From Pleionea sediminis (GTDB lineage Bacteria; Pseudomonadota; Gammaproteobacteria; Enterobacterales; Kangiellaceae), in the NCBI RefSeq assembly GCF_007570825.1, contig NZ_SUNB01000003.1:248001-312000 (forward strand): a stretch of DNA of 64,000 nt, in the 5' to 3' direction. This document shows positions 1 through 7,290 of the stretch, in pieces. The notes beneath the pieces are model-generated. The model was given only the letters and a program-made list of their open reading frames with translations. It ran no database searches and was not told the DNA's origin. The stretch's first letter is position 1. Each line of letters starts with the position of its first letter. The translations under genes were made by a program, and so were the position numbers.

Positions 1-629
1 TTAGAAAACTGAATTAACAACTCATCACCTTTCACATGACCGTATTTATCGTTGTATTTTTTAAAACCATCAAGGTCAAGTAAGACAAACAATAATGCAC
101 GTTTATCTCGCTTTGCGCGTTTCAACTCATTATTAAAACAGACATCCAAAAATCGACGATTGTACAGTTCCGTCAAAGAATCGTGCTGAACATCGTACTC
201 CAGTTTTTTTAAATGAGTAATATCAAAAGACACCGCGCAAGTCCCAATCAAATTGTCATTGCCATCCAGTAATCGAAACTTTGCCGTTTGATAAATATGC
301 CAACTGCCATCCGCATGCTCAACTTCTTCTTCGACTAAAATAGCCTCCTTTGATTTTTGGGCTTTCAGATCATTATTCCACAGCTGCTCAGCAACCGCTT
401 GTGGAAATAAGTCGAATACATTCTTGTTAATATAATCTCTTGGGATGGGTCCTTTAAGAGTCGTAAAATGATCGCTGGTAAATAAAATATTGCCTTGTGT
501 ATCTTTTGCTGATATCAAAATTGGCGCATGTTTAAGAATGGCCTGCATAACGCAGGTTTGCGTATCGGAAAGAACAGTATTGACTGACGAGCTTGCTTTT
601 CGATTTGATTGCTTTTTATCGGTTCCCAT
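1..629 (-). CDS. PAS-GGDEF sensor protein, probable diguanylate cyclase (3' end cut by window edge)
   Basis: Reading frame on the minus strand begins with ATG at 629, directly after an in-frame TGA, and runs off the window at position 1. About the first 125 residues form a PAS-like sensor region, including the stretch APILISAKDTQGNILFTSDH. It is followed by the standard GGDEF-domain entry DSLTELYNRRFLD and then LLFVLLDLDGFKKYND and GHVKGDELL. The GGDEF signature itself lies beyond the window, so cyclase activity cannot be checked. By family knowledge it would make cyclic di-GMP in the cytoplasm in response to a ligand or redox cue. No transmembrane helix is seen in the visible part. Two PilZ-domain proteins, possible c-di-GMP receptors, are encoded elsewhere in the window. 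Confidence 0.85.
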   Translation of the reverse strand, partial: MGTDKKQSNRKASSSVNTVLSDTQTCVMQAILKHAPILISAKDTQGNILFTSDHFTTLKGPIPRDYINKNVFDLFPQAVAEQLWNNDLKAQKSKEAILVEEEVEHADGSWHIYQTAKFRLLDGNDNLIGTCAVSFDITHLKKLEYDVQHDSLTELYNRRFLDVCFNNELKRAKRDKRALLFVLLDLDGFKKYNDKYGHVKGDELLIQFS

Positions 630-752
630 TCAATCCGGCCAACTCAGATGTAAAGGATGAACAAAGTATAGAAGCCAGCGGAACAGACCGCAAAAGAAAG
701 AACGCAATGTGTGCTCTTCAAGATGTAACGAAACAACGTGGCCTGAGAAATA

Positions 753-789
753 AAAAAGCTTTGCTCCAAAGACTGAAACAAAGCTTTTT
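753..789. terminator. Hairpin, possible bidirectional terminator
   Basis: Perfect 11-bp inverted repeat, arms 753-763 (AAAAAGCTTTG) and 779-789 (CAAAGCTTTTT), with a 15-nt loop. A-run before and T-run after the stem suit termination in either direction. It lies between the start of the GGDEF gene and the 3' end of the lipoprotein gene, so it most likely ends the minus-strand lipoprotein transcript. Confidence 0.5.
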
Positions 790-894
790 AAAAACCCGGA
801 TTATCAACTCTCTACGATTTATCGATATTCAGTGATTTATCGATAGACAGTGACTTTTCCAAAATAAACTCTTCTACGGTTAATCTACCAATAA

Positions 895-1599
895 TTAATC
901 GCTGGATTTTTGGCTCACCGATTGCCCTGCTGAATCAGAGGATAACAAAGCTCTTTGTTGACGCATGGTTTTTCGCATGGTCGCCATATAAGGCGATTCT
1001 GCCGGAACTTCTAATTCACTTAGTAGATCTTTAGCAAATTCATTCGCGTCGGGTAATTCAGCCGATCCATCACCTTTAAAGAAGCTGAAGCGGAATTTGA
1101 CGAATTTATCTTTACGCGTAAAAACATAAGCATGGGAAATCAAAACTTCACCATCGCGGTCGGTAAACTCAAAGGTCGCTTTTGCGCCTTTAGCGTCACC
1201 CAGCTGAACCGAGTCTTGTTGAATATCACGCATCTTATTGATATAGCCGTGCTTTTCAGCAAGACGAATTTCCTGTAACGCTCGCGTTAACTCTTCTTTG
1301 GCAACTCTTTGACTATCACTCCAGTCACTTTCAGCGATGGGATAAACAAACACGTCAAATCGATCATCGGGATAATACAAATACTCATAACGTAAATGAG
1401 TGCCCCACATTGGGTTTTCAAAAATTTGTTGATCCAGGAAGTGAAGTGATTCCGTCGCTTTAGGATACGTTAATTGATTTTTATAATCACTCGACTTTAA
1501 ATTTGATGCTATTTTTGAGCCCGAAAGCGAAACACTTTCTGTTTGAGCCGCACACCCATTGAGCAATATAAATAGGATACACGTCGTTATACTACGCAT
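895..1599 (-). CDS. Putative lipoprotein of unknown function
   Basis: 234-residue protein with a lipoprotein signal peptide: basic start MRS, a hydrophobic stretch and lipobox LLNGC at about residues 12-16, so the mature protein should begin at Cys16. Residue +2 is Ala, which fits outer-membrane sorting. The rest is soluble and mixed alpha/beta in appearance with many charged residues; the end is Ser/Gln rich. I do not recognise the family. The ATG at 1599 is preceded by a GAGGG ribosome binding site. It stands alone, with no operon partner on the same strand within 350 bases. Function unknown; periplasm-facing location is inferred from the lipobox only. Confidence 0.75.
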   Translation of the reverse strand: MRSITTCILFILLNGCAAQTESVSLSGSKIASNLKSSDYKNQLTYPKATESLHFLDQQIFENPMWGTHLRYEYLYYPDDRFDVFVYPIAESDWSDSQRVAKEELTRALQEIRLAEKHGYINKMRDIQQDSVQLGDAKGAKATFEFTDRDGEVLISHAYVFTRKDKFVKFRFSFFKGDGSAELPDANEFAKDLLSELEVPAESPYMATMRKTMRQQRALLSSDSAGQSVSQKSSD

Positions 1600-1700
1600 G
1601 CGATAATCCCTCTTTTTAATGTCATTTTGCCAGTCTCTGGCTAATCTGAATTTGTTATCTCACAAGGCGTAAACAAGTAATCATTAGTTGTTTCCAACAT

Positions 1701-1724
1701 TTTTTGACGAAAATTCGTCAAAAA
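1701..1724. promoter_or_regulatory. 24-bp AT-rich palindrome upstream of lipoprotein gene
   Basis: Arms TTTTTGACGA (1701-1710) and TCGTCAAAAA (1715-1724) are perfectly complementary with a 4-nt centre. T-runs are outside-left and A-runs outside-right, the reverse of an intrinsic terminator, so a protein-binding operator is the better reading. It lies about 100 bp upstream of the lipoprotein start at 1599. Confidence 0.35.
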
Positions 1725-1817
1725 CGATGACACGCTGAAAGCACATCTTGCCACGCGGGCGGAATTATCTCAGATATAGAAAGATAACCAAGAGGCAGTT
1801 GCGATCATAAATTAAAA

Positions 1818-1836
1818 AGTGTGATGTAGACACACT
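1818..1836. repeat. Short inverted repeat in gene-free stretch
   Basis: AGTGTG (1818-1823) and CACACT (1831-1836) separated by 7 nt. It sits in the 381-base gap 1600-1980 between the lipoprotein and YjdM genes. Apart from this repeat, the 1701 palindrome and the 1946 hairpin I see nothing coding there. Confidence 0.25.
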
Positions 1837-1945
1837 AAATCCGGTCCGACCTCGTGAATAAAAAACAGCCTTGTTTAATTATTAATCAGTTTTTACGCTG
1901 GTTCTGCCGCAGAATAGAAACGATAAATTATTGAGCAAACTAGTT

Positions 1946-1970
1946 GGCCGTTTTTAATTCCAAAACGGCC
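1946..1970 (-). terminator. Hairpin after yjdM, possible weak terminator
   Basis: GGCCGTTTT (1946-1954) pairs with AAAACGGCC (1962-1970) around a 7-nt loop, 10 bases beyond the yjdM stop codon. No long T-run follows on the minus strand, so termination efficiency is uncertain. Confidence 0.45.
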
Positions 1971-1980
1971 TCGTTCGAAT

Positions 1981-2322
1981 CTAGGCTTTTTTAACAAATT
2001 CCGATTTCAACATCATATTTCCAGCACCATCCACCTTACAGTCAAGATCATGATCGCCCTCAACCAAGCGTTTAACTACCGCTTTAGTCCCTACTTTAAG
2101 GGTGGTGGAAGTCCCCTTCACTTTTAAGTCTTTGATTAAAGTGATCTTATCGCCTTCCGACAAAGGATTACCATTACTGTCCTTAATGACCAGCGTATCT
2201 TCGTCCGAAGGGTCTGCTTTTGGGTCCCACTCGTGGCCACATTCTGGACAGATCAGCATCGAGCGATCTTCGTAAGCGTATTGAGATTGGCATTTCGGAC
2301 AAGGAGGTAATGTATCAGTCAT
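1981..2322 (-). CDS. yjdM: YjdM/PhnA-family zinc-ribbon protein
   Basis: 113 residues, the usual length for this family. The N-terminus has a four-cysteine zinc ribbon (CPKC at about 8-11 and CPEC at about 25-28, followed by GHEW), then the conserved C-terminal beta domain with [21 protein letters not shown] and the end motif MLKSEFVKK. Orthologues were once called alkylphosphonate utilisation protein PhnA, but the E. coli gene lies outside the C-P lyase operon and its function is not settled; no phosphonate genes are near here either. The start follows an AGAAACTTCTC leader without a strong Shine-Dalgarno. Single-gene unit, followed by a hairpin. Confidence 0.9.
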   Translation of the reverse strand: MTDTLPPCPKCQSQYAYEDRSMLICPECGHEWDPKADPSDEDTLVIKDSNGNPLSEGDKITLIKDLKVKGTSTTLKVGTKAVVKRLVEGDHDLDCKVDGAGNMMLKSEFVKKA

Positions 2323-2489
2323 GAGAAGTTTCTTTAATAGTCATTTAATAAGTGTGGGATTATAGCCGGTTTGCTATGGGCAATAAACTGATGGATGACG
2401 GTTATCAAAACCCCAAATTACCCTATCGAGTTTTCAGGATGCTATTGGTTAAAAATAGTACCCATGAAGGTCAAAACAGAATAAAAAAC

Positions 2490-2840
2490 CTAACGCTCTT
2501 GCTTTTCCATGCATTGAATACAAAACTCCGCTTCCGGCATGATTTCAAGTCGTGACACAGTAATTGGCTCGCCACACTCCATACAAAATCCATAATCGTC
2601 ATCTTCAATTCGATTGAGCGCTTTAATCACATTAAGAAAGCGTTGTTTATCACGGGCCAATCCCGCTTTTGCCATTTCTTGTTGTTGAAGCGCATCACCT
2701 CTTGAAACTCGCCCTGTTTTCGTTTGGTCAAGCTCTACCGTTTCGGCAGAATCTTGTGCTAACTCAATCGATTGCTGCAACTCTTGTTTCAGTTCGAGTA
2801 ACTCTTGCTTAAATTGTTCAATGTGTTGTTCGGTAACCAT
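2490..2840 (-). CDS. TraR/DksA-family zinc-finger protein
   Basis: 116 residues. The first 70 residues are a charged helical hairpin typical of the DksA coiled coil, and the C-terminus is a C4 zinc finger: CMEC at about 90-93 and CIQC at about 108-111. The sequence LDQTKTGRVSRGDALQQQ before the finger is typical of the shorter TraR/YbiI-like branch rather than of DksA itself (about 150 residues), and the DxxDxA tip motif of DksA is not seen. By family it may bind the RNA polymerase secondary channel. Its ATG overlaps the stop of the upstream YqcC gene (TAATG), so the two are translationally coupled. Target promoters cannot be guessed. Confidence 0.85.
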   Translation of the reverse strand: MVTEQHIEQFKQELLELKQELQQSIELAQDSAETVELDQTKTGRVSRGDALQQQEMAKAGLARDKQRFLNVIKALNRIEDDDYGFCMECGEPITVSRLEIMPEAEFCIQCMEKQER

Positions 2841-3175
2841 TAAATTAACCGTCCGGATAAGTGATCGATTTTCTGGATGAGGGTAAGTAGGAAAGATGTA
2901 TTTTCGTCTCGCTGCTTCAACACCTCTTCCGCAACAGGATGAATATTGGCTTTTGCGGGCAATCGGTGTTTTTTCTCGGACAGCAATATTAGTTTAGGGA
3001 TTAAAACAAACTGCAACCATTGTTCGAACTCAAGCGTATCAATGCAAAAAGGCAGACTGCTATTTAATGCTTGCTCATCAGGAGTCTGTTCCGCCCAATA
3101 TCCCAATTGCTTTAATTCATGAATTAATTCCGCAATAACATTATCGAGTAGTTGATAAGGATCCGTCATATTCAT
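2840..3175 (-). CDS. YqcC-family (DUF446) protein
   Basis: Conserved small helical protein with the family pattern: YQLLDNVIAELIHELKQLGYW near the start, SLPFCIDTLEF and WLQFVLIPKL in the centre. E. coli YqcC is of similar length and of unknown biochemical role; it sits beside truC there, which is not the case here. The frame stays open upstream to a TTG at 3250, but that would overlap DUF2889 by 70 bases; I chose ATG at 3175, two bases after the DUF2889 stop, giving 111 residues (ATG at 3169 is an alternative). It is the middle gene of a tight three-gene unit DUF2889-yqcC-dksA-like. Confidence 0.8.
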   Translation of the reverse strand: MNMTDPYQLLDNVIAELIHELKQLGYWAEQTPDEQALNSSLPFCIDTLEFEQWLQFVLIPKLILLSEKKHRLPAKANIHPVAEEVLKQRDENTSFLLTLIQKIDHLSGRLI

Positions 3176-3176
3176 T

Positions 3177-3716
3177 CTATTTACGATATTCAGGAAAATG
3201 TTTTTGAATGACCTCGCCGTCGGAAGCAAATCCTTGACACTGATCAACAATGGAAGAATGTATTATTTTCGGCCCCTCTGAATCTTTAATTCGATAAGGG
3301 TGAACCGTTTGATACGCTGTGGTTGCGATAACTTTTAGCATTTCAATTAAATGTGTGCAGCCTTGCGTACCACCCAGCTCGTGATTCACTTGTTTAATCC
3401 ATCCTTTACCAATTGAAATGCCAATTAATTGTTCCATTCGCGGTGGTACTTTACGACACAATTGGAAAGGTGCCGCATCCATGTTGGCGTTAATATTTTT
3501 GATCTCAAAAGCGTCATTAATGGTTACACATAACATCATGTTGTGGACTGGCTCGCCTTCGTTTAAGGTACCCCTCTCAAGAGTTTGAAAGGGATAATCT
3601 TTCGTATCAATTAGGTGGGCTTCTATGTCCCATAAATCATCGCTTCGCAAATAGCCGACACATTCGATACGCCGGTGATGGACAGATTTTCGAGTAACCG
3701 CTTGTGACATACTCAT
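3177..3716 (-). CDS. DUF2889 domain-containing protein
   Basis: 179 residues matching the DUF2889 pattern: the opening VHHRRIECVGYLRSDDLWDIEAHLIDTK, the central WIKQVNHELGGTQGCTHLIEM and the closing FPEY. Function of the family is unknown. The conserved histidines and cysteine in GGTQGCTHL may mark an active or metal site, which is inference. It is the first gene of the unit with YqcC and the DksA-like protein, with stop and next start two bases apart. A start at the third codon (second Met) is equally possible. Promoter not identified. Confidence 0.8.
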   Translation of the reverse strand: MSMSQAVTRKSVHHRRIECVGYLRSDDLWDIEAHLIDTKDYPFQTLERGTLNEGEPVHNMMLCVTINDAFEIKNINANMDAAPFQLCRKVPPRMEQLIGISIGKGWIKQVNHELGGTQGCTHLIEMLKVIATTAYQTVHPYRIKDSEGPKIIHSSIVDQCQGFASDGEVIQKHFPEYRK

Positions 3717-3893
3717 ACAACTCTAGCTTGCTGGAAATTAGAACCTGTTGAAGCTAATCGGCTTACTGATCAATTATCAACTAAGACAAAAAATCACATC
3801 TTTCCGATCTATTTAATTATAAACAGCCTATTCCAGTAATCACTTATTTGAATAATCTTTTAACTGTAACACAAATAAAAATTATTGAATAAT

Positions 3894-3922
3894 TTACACT
3901 TGCTTACATCCTTACATACAAT
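3894..3922 (+). promoter_or_regulatory. Candidate sigma70 promoter for an unannotated small RNA
   Basis: TTACAC at 3894-3899 and TACAAT at 3917-3922 with a 17-nt spacer. No plus-strand gene follows; the next plus-strand element is the intrinsic terminator at 4000-4029. Confidence 0.4.
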
Positions 3923-3928
3923 GACATC

Positions 3929-4029
3929 CGATTTATTTATATTCTTACTACGCATTCTGAGAAGTGTTATGCTTTTCTTAATCAGAAGACCCCAATTTTC
4001 CCGACCTTCCCGGTCGGGCTTTCTTTTTT
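3929..4029 (+). ncRNA. Candidate small RNA, about 100 nt
   Basis: Defined by a promoter-like sequence ending at 3922 and a good intrinsic terminator at 4000-4029. There is no plus-strand gene from the window start to 5593 that could own this terminator. A 24-codon ORF starts at ATG 3969 but runs through the terminator hairpin, so it is unlikely to be a real gene. The sequence is not recognised as any known RNA family. The 3' end (GC stem followed by TTCTTTTTT) resembles Hfq-type sRNA tails. Confidence 0.4.
4000..4029 (+). terminator. Intrinsic terminator on plus strand with no upstream gene
   Basis: CCCGACC (4000-4006), TTCCC loop, GGTCGGG (4012-4018), then CTTTCTTTTTT. On the minus strand the stem is followed by AAAATTGG and would not terminate, so the element is directional. 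Confidence 0.75.
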
Positions 4030-4204
4030 ACATTCTCATTTAATGAAACTTAAATCGACGATCCTTTTATGCACATCTAATAAAGGCTCACAATCATTGA
4101 AACGTAATGAACAACGATTAACGAAATAATTTGGGCAAGTTAACAAAGCCATACCGTAAACGATAATAAGATTATTGAGAATACGATAAAACGATTCACT
4201 GGAG

Positions 4205-4390
4205 TTATTGATTCTCTGTTGAAGTAACTTCTCCTCTCGGCACAACTAAAAAAAGTGGCTGGCTGTTAAATGGCAATAATGCGGATAATTGAATATAGCT
4301 CCATTCTGAATGAATGGAGAGACCGGTTAAAATAAGTGAGATCCACAAAAAACTTCGGTAGATCCAACCTTTGCTGAGATGCGATCGCAT
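4205..4390 (-). CDS. Small putative membrane protein, unknown
   Basis: 61 codons from an ATG with a strong ribosome binding site (AAGGAG, six bases before the start codon). The N-terminus is basic (MRSHLSKG) and is followed by a hydrophobic helix around residues 10-26 (IYRSFLWISLILTGLSI) and a second weaker hydrophobic patch. No family recognised. It lies 247 bases downstream of orphan parA on the same strand. The overlapping frames at 4036-4245 (TTG start) and 4266-4454 have no comparable ribosome binding site. The good RBS is the main support; it could still be a chance ORF. Confidence 0.4.
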   Translation of the reverse strand: MRSHLSKGWIYRSFLWISLILTGLSIHSEWSYIQLSALLPFNSQPLFLVVPRGEVTSTENQ

Positions 4391-4517
4391 AACCCTCTCC
4401 TTCTGCGATTCTTACATACTGCTTGAGTTCTCGATGCTGATTGTTACTTATCAACGACTTTTTAACAGCTCACTTTATTTCAAATTAGAATACTACAAAA
4501 ATGAGATACGCGTTAGA

Positions 4518-4547
4518 TTGACATTGCTATTCAATAACGTCTATTAG
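4518..4547 (+). promoter_or_regulatory. Candidate promoter facing the 3' end of parA
   Basis: Perfect TTGACA at 4518-4523, 18-nt spacer, TATTAG at 4542-4547. It would start a short plus-strand RNA near 4555. Confidence 0.35.
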
Positions 4548-4599
4548 AATGAAAAAATATGTCTCCGTTAACGATATGTTTTCATTAATGAATTAGACG
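4538..4599. repeat. Imperfect long inverted repeat
   Basis: Left arm from CGTCTATTAGAATGAAA at 4538 and right arm ending TTCATTAATGAATTAGACG at 4599 are roughly complementary with small bulges. Lies in the gene-free stretch 4391-4637 between the small membrane protein and parA. Confidence 0.35.
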
Positions 4600-4609
4600 A
4601 TTGCAATAA

Positions 4610-4629
4610 CAAAAAAGTTGGCTTTTTTG
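4610..4629. terminator. AT-rich hairpin after parA, probable terminator
   Basis: CAAAAAAG (4610-4617), TTGG, CTTTTTTG (4622-4629). On the minus strand it follows the parA stop by 8 bases and supplies a T-rich 3' arm. It could also end a plus-strand transcript from the 4518 promoter. Confidence 0.45.
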
Positions 4630-4637
4630 AAAAATTT

Positions 4638-5345
4638 CTAACTACGGCTGAATTGAATGATGTCTTTGCGCTTTTTAAGATTATTATCTGGACATTTTTT
4701 TAAAAGCCGCTGAACAACCGAAAACAGTGACCAAATTTCTGCTCTTGCCACAGTATCCGGCCATTCGTAAACAGACAGTCCTTCCGCAAAAGAATCCAGA
4801 TAGGCAACACGTTGTGTTAGTTGGCACGCGAAAGGTTTTACCTGGCTGCCTTTTCTAACTTCTTCGATTAAATATTCTGACGAGCGCACACGTTTACGAA
4901 CACGCGTCCAACAAAGTCGTGACTCTGCTTTGGGATTAATGGATTTGCTTTCACCAATTAATGCGTCCATTTGTTCAAACGACCAAACTTCAACTGGCGA
5001 TGGCGCCATAGGAATGAGCACCAAACCCGATACGGCTGTCATGGTACGCGTCATTGGATTAATGTGAGGTGGACCATCGAGTAGAATATAACTGAAATTT
5101 TTTTCTTCTTTTTCCAACAGGTTGAGCAGCTCTGAGGGTTTATCGGCTTTCATCACCGTTAACCCGGTTTCTTCATAAATATCTTCTCTAACCTTGTGCC
5201 AGGCTAACAGAGAATTTTGAGGAGGATCACAATCAATAACCAAAGTGTCACCAACGTCCCCAAAGGTTGTCGCTAAATTAGCGCACAAGGTGCTTTTGCC
5301 GACACCACCTTTCGCTTGAGCTATTGCGATAACTTTTGCAGACAT
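4638..5345 (-). CDS. Orphan ParA-family ATPase
   Basis: 235-residue P-loop ATPase with deviant Walker A KGGVGKST at residues 12-19 (two lysines, as in ParA/MinD/Soj), switch region DCDPPQNSLLAW at about 39-50, and Walker B-like YILLDGPPH at about 86-94. The C-terminus is basic (KKRKDII). It lacks the N-terminal DNA-binding extension of plasmid type Ia ParA. No ParB, centromere repeats or replication gene is next to it, so chromosome partitioning is not its likely job. Orphan ParAs commonly position chemosensory arrays, flagella, pili or other cargo. ATG at 5345 lies next to an AT-rich stretch (TTAATTAGTTAACATTAATT at about 5360) that may be an autoregulatory site, which is inference. Confidence 0.85.
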   Translation of the reverse strand: MSAKVIAIAQAKGGVGKSTLCANLATTFGDVGDTLVIDCDPPQNSLLAWHKVREDIYEETGLTVMKADKPSELLNLLEKEEKNFSYILLDGPPHINPMTRTMTAVSGLVLIPMAPSPVEVWSFEQMDALIGESKSINPKAESRLCWTRVRKRVRSSEYLIEEVRKGSQVKPFACQLTQRVAYLDSFAEGLSVYEWPDTVARAEIWSLFSVVQRLLKKCPDNNLKKRKDIIQFSRS

Positions 5346-5592
5346 AAGACTCGCTTTCGTTAATTAGTTAACATTAATTATAGATTCTAATTGCAATCTG
5401 TTGATTATTTTGGCCTTTTTTTTATATATGGTCAAATTCCATACAAATATTTATTTTTCACCCAAGTTCTGTCACTTTCAACGACCATCTAACTCAACCA
5501 AGATTCAACGGCAACAATCCTTGACATTTATTCGGAATTTCAACATCTTACTGCATCCAGTTTAGACTATTTCACAATATCAACAAGCGCTC

Positions 5593-6999
5593 ATGACTGA
5601 ACAATTGACAACTGATCCATCCTCCTCCGCCGTAAAAAAACACGCTCTATGGCTTGGTCCCACACTCGCACTCACTATTGGGACGCTTTCGGCCGTTTCA
5701 GGACTGGCGCCTGCTGCTGCAATTACTCTGGCCATTACACTTTGGTGCGCTATTTGGTGGATTACGGAGCCCGTACCCATCGCAGCCACCAGTTTGCTAC
5801 CACTGGCGTTGTTTCCGTTATTCGGAATTCTCAATTCGACACAAGTGGCGCAATCTTACGGCCATACCTTGATTCTGCTGCTAATGGGCGGGTTTATGTT
5901 GTCAAAGGCGATGGAAAAGTCGGGAACCCACCGGCGCATCGCCTTGCAAATGATTCATTTATTTGGCGCACACTCTAGCGGTCGTGTTCTGCTCGGATTT
6001 ATGGTCGCCTCAGCGGTTCTCAGTATGTGGATTTCAAATACAGCGACGACACTCATGCTACTGCCGGTTGCACTGGCCGTGTTAGAAAAAAATCGCGATA
6101 CGGCGCTGGTTCCAGCTCTATTACTGGGTACGGCCTATGCCGCTTCCATTGGCGGCATTGGTACGCCGATCGGAACGCCGCCCAACATGTTATTTCGCGG
6201 CGTTTATGAAGAAGCAACGGGCACTACGGTGAGTTTTACTCAATGGATGATTTGGGCAGTGCCCGTTGTTGTCATTATGATTCCCCTGGCCTGGCTTTGG
6301 CTTAAACGGGGGCTATCGACGTCTAATAATCTGGAAGTACCGCATCCTGGTCAATGGCGCACCGAAGAAAAGCGTGTTCTGGCTGTTTTTTCAGTCACAG
6401 CGTTACTCTGGATTACCCGAAATGAGCCCTTTGGCGGTTGGAGCACCTGGTTAGATATTCCCACAGCTAATGACGCCAGCGTCGCACTGGCAGCCGCCGC
6501 TTTGATGTTTATGCTACCGAATGGCAAAGGCGAGCGCCTGCTCGATTGGCCAACAGCCAATAAAATCCCGTGGGGTGTTTTAATTTTATTCGGCGGCGGT
6601 ATTTGCATTGCCAAAGCCTTTGAGCAATCAGGACTTAGCCAGTTAGCGGGCGAGCGACTGGCGATTCTGACGGAATATCCGGTACTCATCGTTATCCCAT
6701 TGATTTGTTTATTTGTGACTTTTGTTACCGAAGTGACGAGTAATACAGCCACCACCACGCTCTTAATGCCAATTTTGGCGGCAGCGGGCATTGCAGCTGG
6801 CATTGACCCGGCCATTCTCATGGTTCCAGCGGCGATGAGTGCGAGCTGTGCCTTTATGTTGCCGGTCGCAACAGCGCCCAATGCGGTTGTTTTTGGCAGT
6901 GAAAAGCTAACTGTAAAGGAAATGTCAAAAAAAGGTGTTATCCTTAATCTTATAGGTGTCGTAGTTATCAGTATGGGTAGCATAATTTTGGTAACCTAG
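5593..6999 (+). CDS. SLC13/DASS-family sodium:dicarboxylate (or anion) symporter
   Basis: 468-residue membrane protein with about 11 hydrophobic segments and the two internally repeated SNT motifs that bind sodium and substrate in the divalent anion:sodium symporter family, at residues 148-150 (WISNTATT) and 383-385 (VTSNTATT). The segment GGIGTPIGTPPN after the first motif is also typical. By family it takes up C4-dicarboxylates, citrate or sulfate across the inner membrane with sodium; the substrate cannot be fixed from sequence. It is a single gene divergent from parA. No clear Shine-Dalgarno precedes the ATG; the next Met is far downstream, so this start is the best available. Confidence 0.9.
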   Translation: MTEQLTTDPSSSAVKKHALWLGPTLALTIGTLSAVSGLAPAAAITLAITLWCAIWWITEPVPIAATSLLPLALFPLFGILNSTQVAQSYGHTLILLLMGGFMLSKAMEKSGTHRRIALQMIHLFGAHSSGRVLLGFMVASAVLSMWISNTATTLMLLPVALAVLEKNRDTALVPALLLGTAYAASIGGIGTPIGTPPNMLFRGVYEEATGTTVSFTQWMIWAVPVVVIMIPLAWLWLKRGLSTSNNLEVPHPGQWRTEEKRVLAVFSVTALLWITRNEPFGGWSTWLDIPTANDASVALAAAALMFMLPNGKGERLLDWPTANKIPWGVLILFGGGICIAKAFEQSGLSQLAGERLAILTEYPVLIVIPLICLFVTFVTEVTSNTATTTLLMPILAAAGIAAGIDPAILMVPAAMSASCAFMLPVATAPNAVVFGSEKLTVKEMSKKGVILNLIGVVVISMGSIILVT

Positions 7000-7012
7000 A
7001 TACACTGACTAA

Positions 7013-7030
7013 TTGGCTCTGAGAAGCCAA
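7013..7030 (+). repeat. Hairpin just after the symporter gene
   Basis: TTGGCT (7013-7018) and AGCCAA (7025-7030) with a 6-nt loop, 13 bases after the stop. No T-run follows, so it may be an RNA-stabilising or attenuating stem between the symporter and the small ORF at 7068. Confidence 0.3.
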
Positions 7031-7067
7031 AGGTTACGGAAAAGTAGTTAGACGATAAGGATGAAAT

Positions 7068-7220
7068 ATGAACACAAAACAGTTAAAACTACGTACGGCA
7101 GGTAAATCTGCCAAATCGATGTGCGGCGATTTTCTATTCCGCAGAAACAGACGAGGCGCTGTTGACACTCTGACCGACGCGGCTGCAAAAATCAGTCGAA
7201 GCAAGGTTTCAGAGAAATAG
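7068..7220 (+). CDS. Small basic protein, 50 residues, unknown
   Basis: ATG at 7068 with AAGGA eight bases upstream; the frame reads MNTKQLKLRTAGKSAKSMCG and ends KVSEK. It is strongly basic, with an Arg-rich centre (FRRNRRG), and has no membrane segment. An intrinsic terminator begins 28 bases after the stop, so the small ORF has a proper transcription unit end. No family recognised. It lies 68 bases after the symporter and may be cotranscribed. Confidence 0.45.
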   Translation: MNTKQLKLRTAGKSAKSMCGDFLFRRNRRGAVDTLTDAAAKISRSKVSEK

Positions 7221-7247
7221 CCTCAACAATCTACCTTTAAAGGAGAG

Positions 7248-7270
7248 CGGCCAGATAATCTGGCCGTTTT
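7248..7270 (+). terminator. Intrinsic terminator after the small ORF
   Basis: CGGCCAG (7248-7254), ATAAT loop, CTGGCCG (7260-7266), then TTTTGATTT. Ends the symporter-small ORF transcript before the convergent crotonase gene. Confidence 0.7.
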
Positions 7271-7290
7271 GATTTCTGAGATTTAAAAAT

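Noticed and set aside
1701-1724. Palindrome read as a terminator
   Set aside because: T-run precedes and A-run follows the stem, so the U-tract is on the wrong side.
2352-2555. 67-codon plus-strand ORF overlapping the DksA-like gene
   Set aside because: Its second half is antisense to the zinc-finger coding region and no start signal is seen.
4036-4245. 69-codon minus-strand ORF
   Set aside because: It begins with TTG, has no ribosome binding site, and overlaps the 61-residue ORF that has one. I treat it as a chance frame.
4266-4454. 62-codon minus-strand ORF
   Set aside because: It overlaps the better supported 4205-4390 frame and lacks an upstream ribosome binding site.
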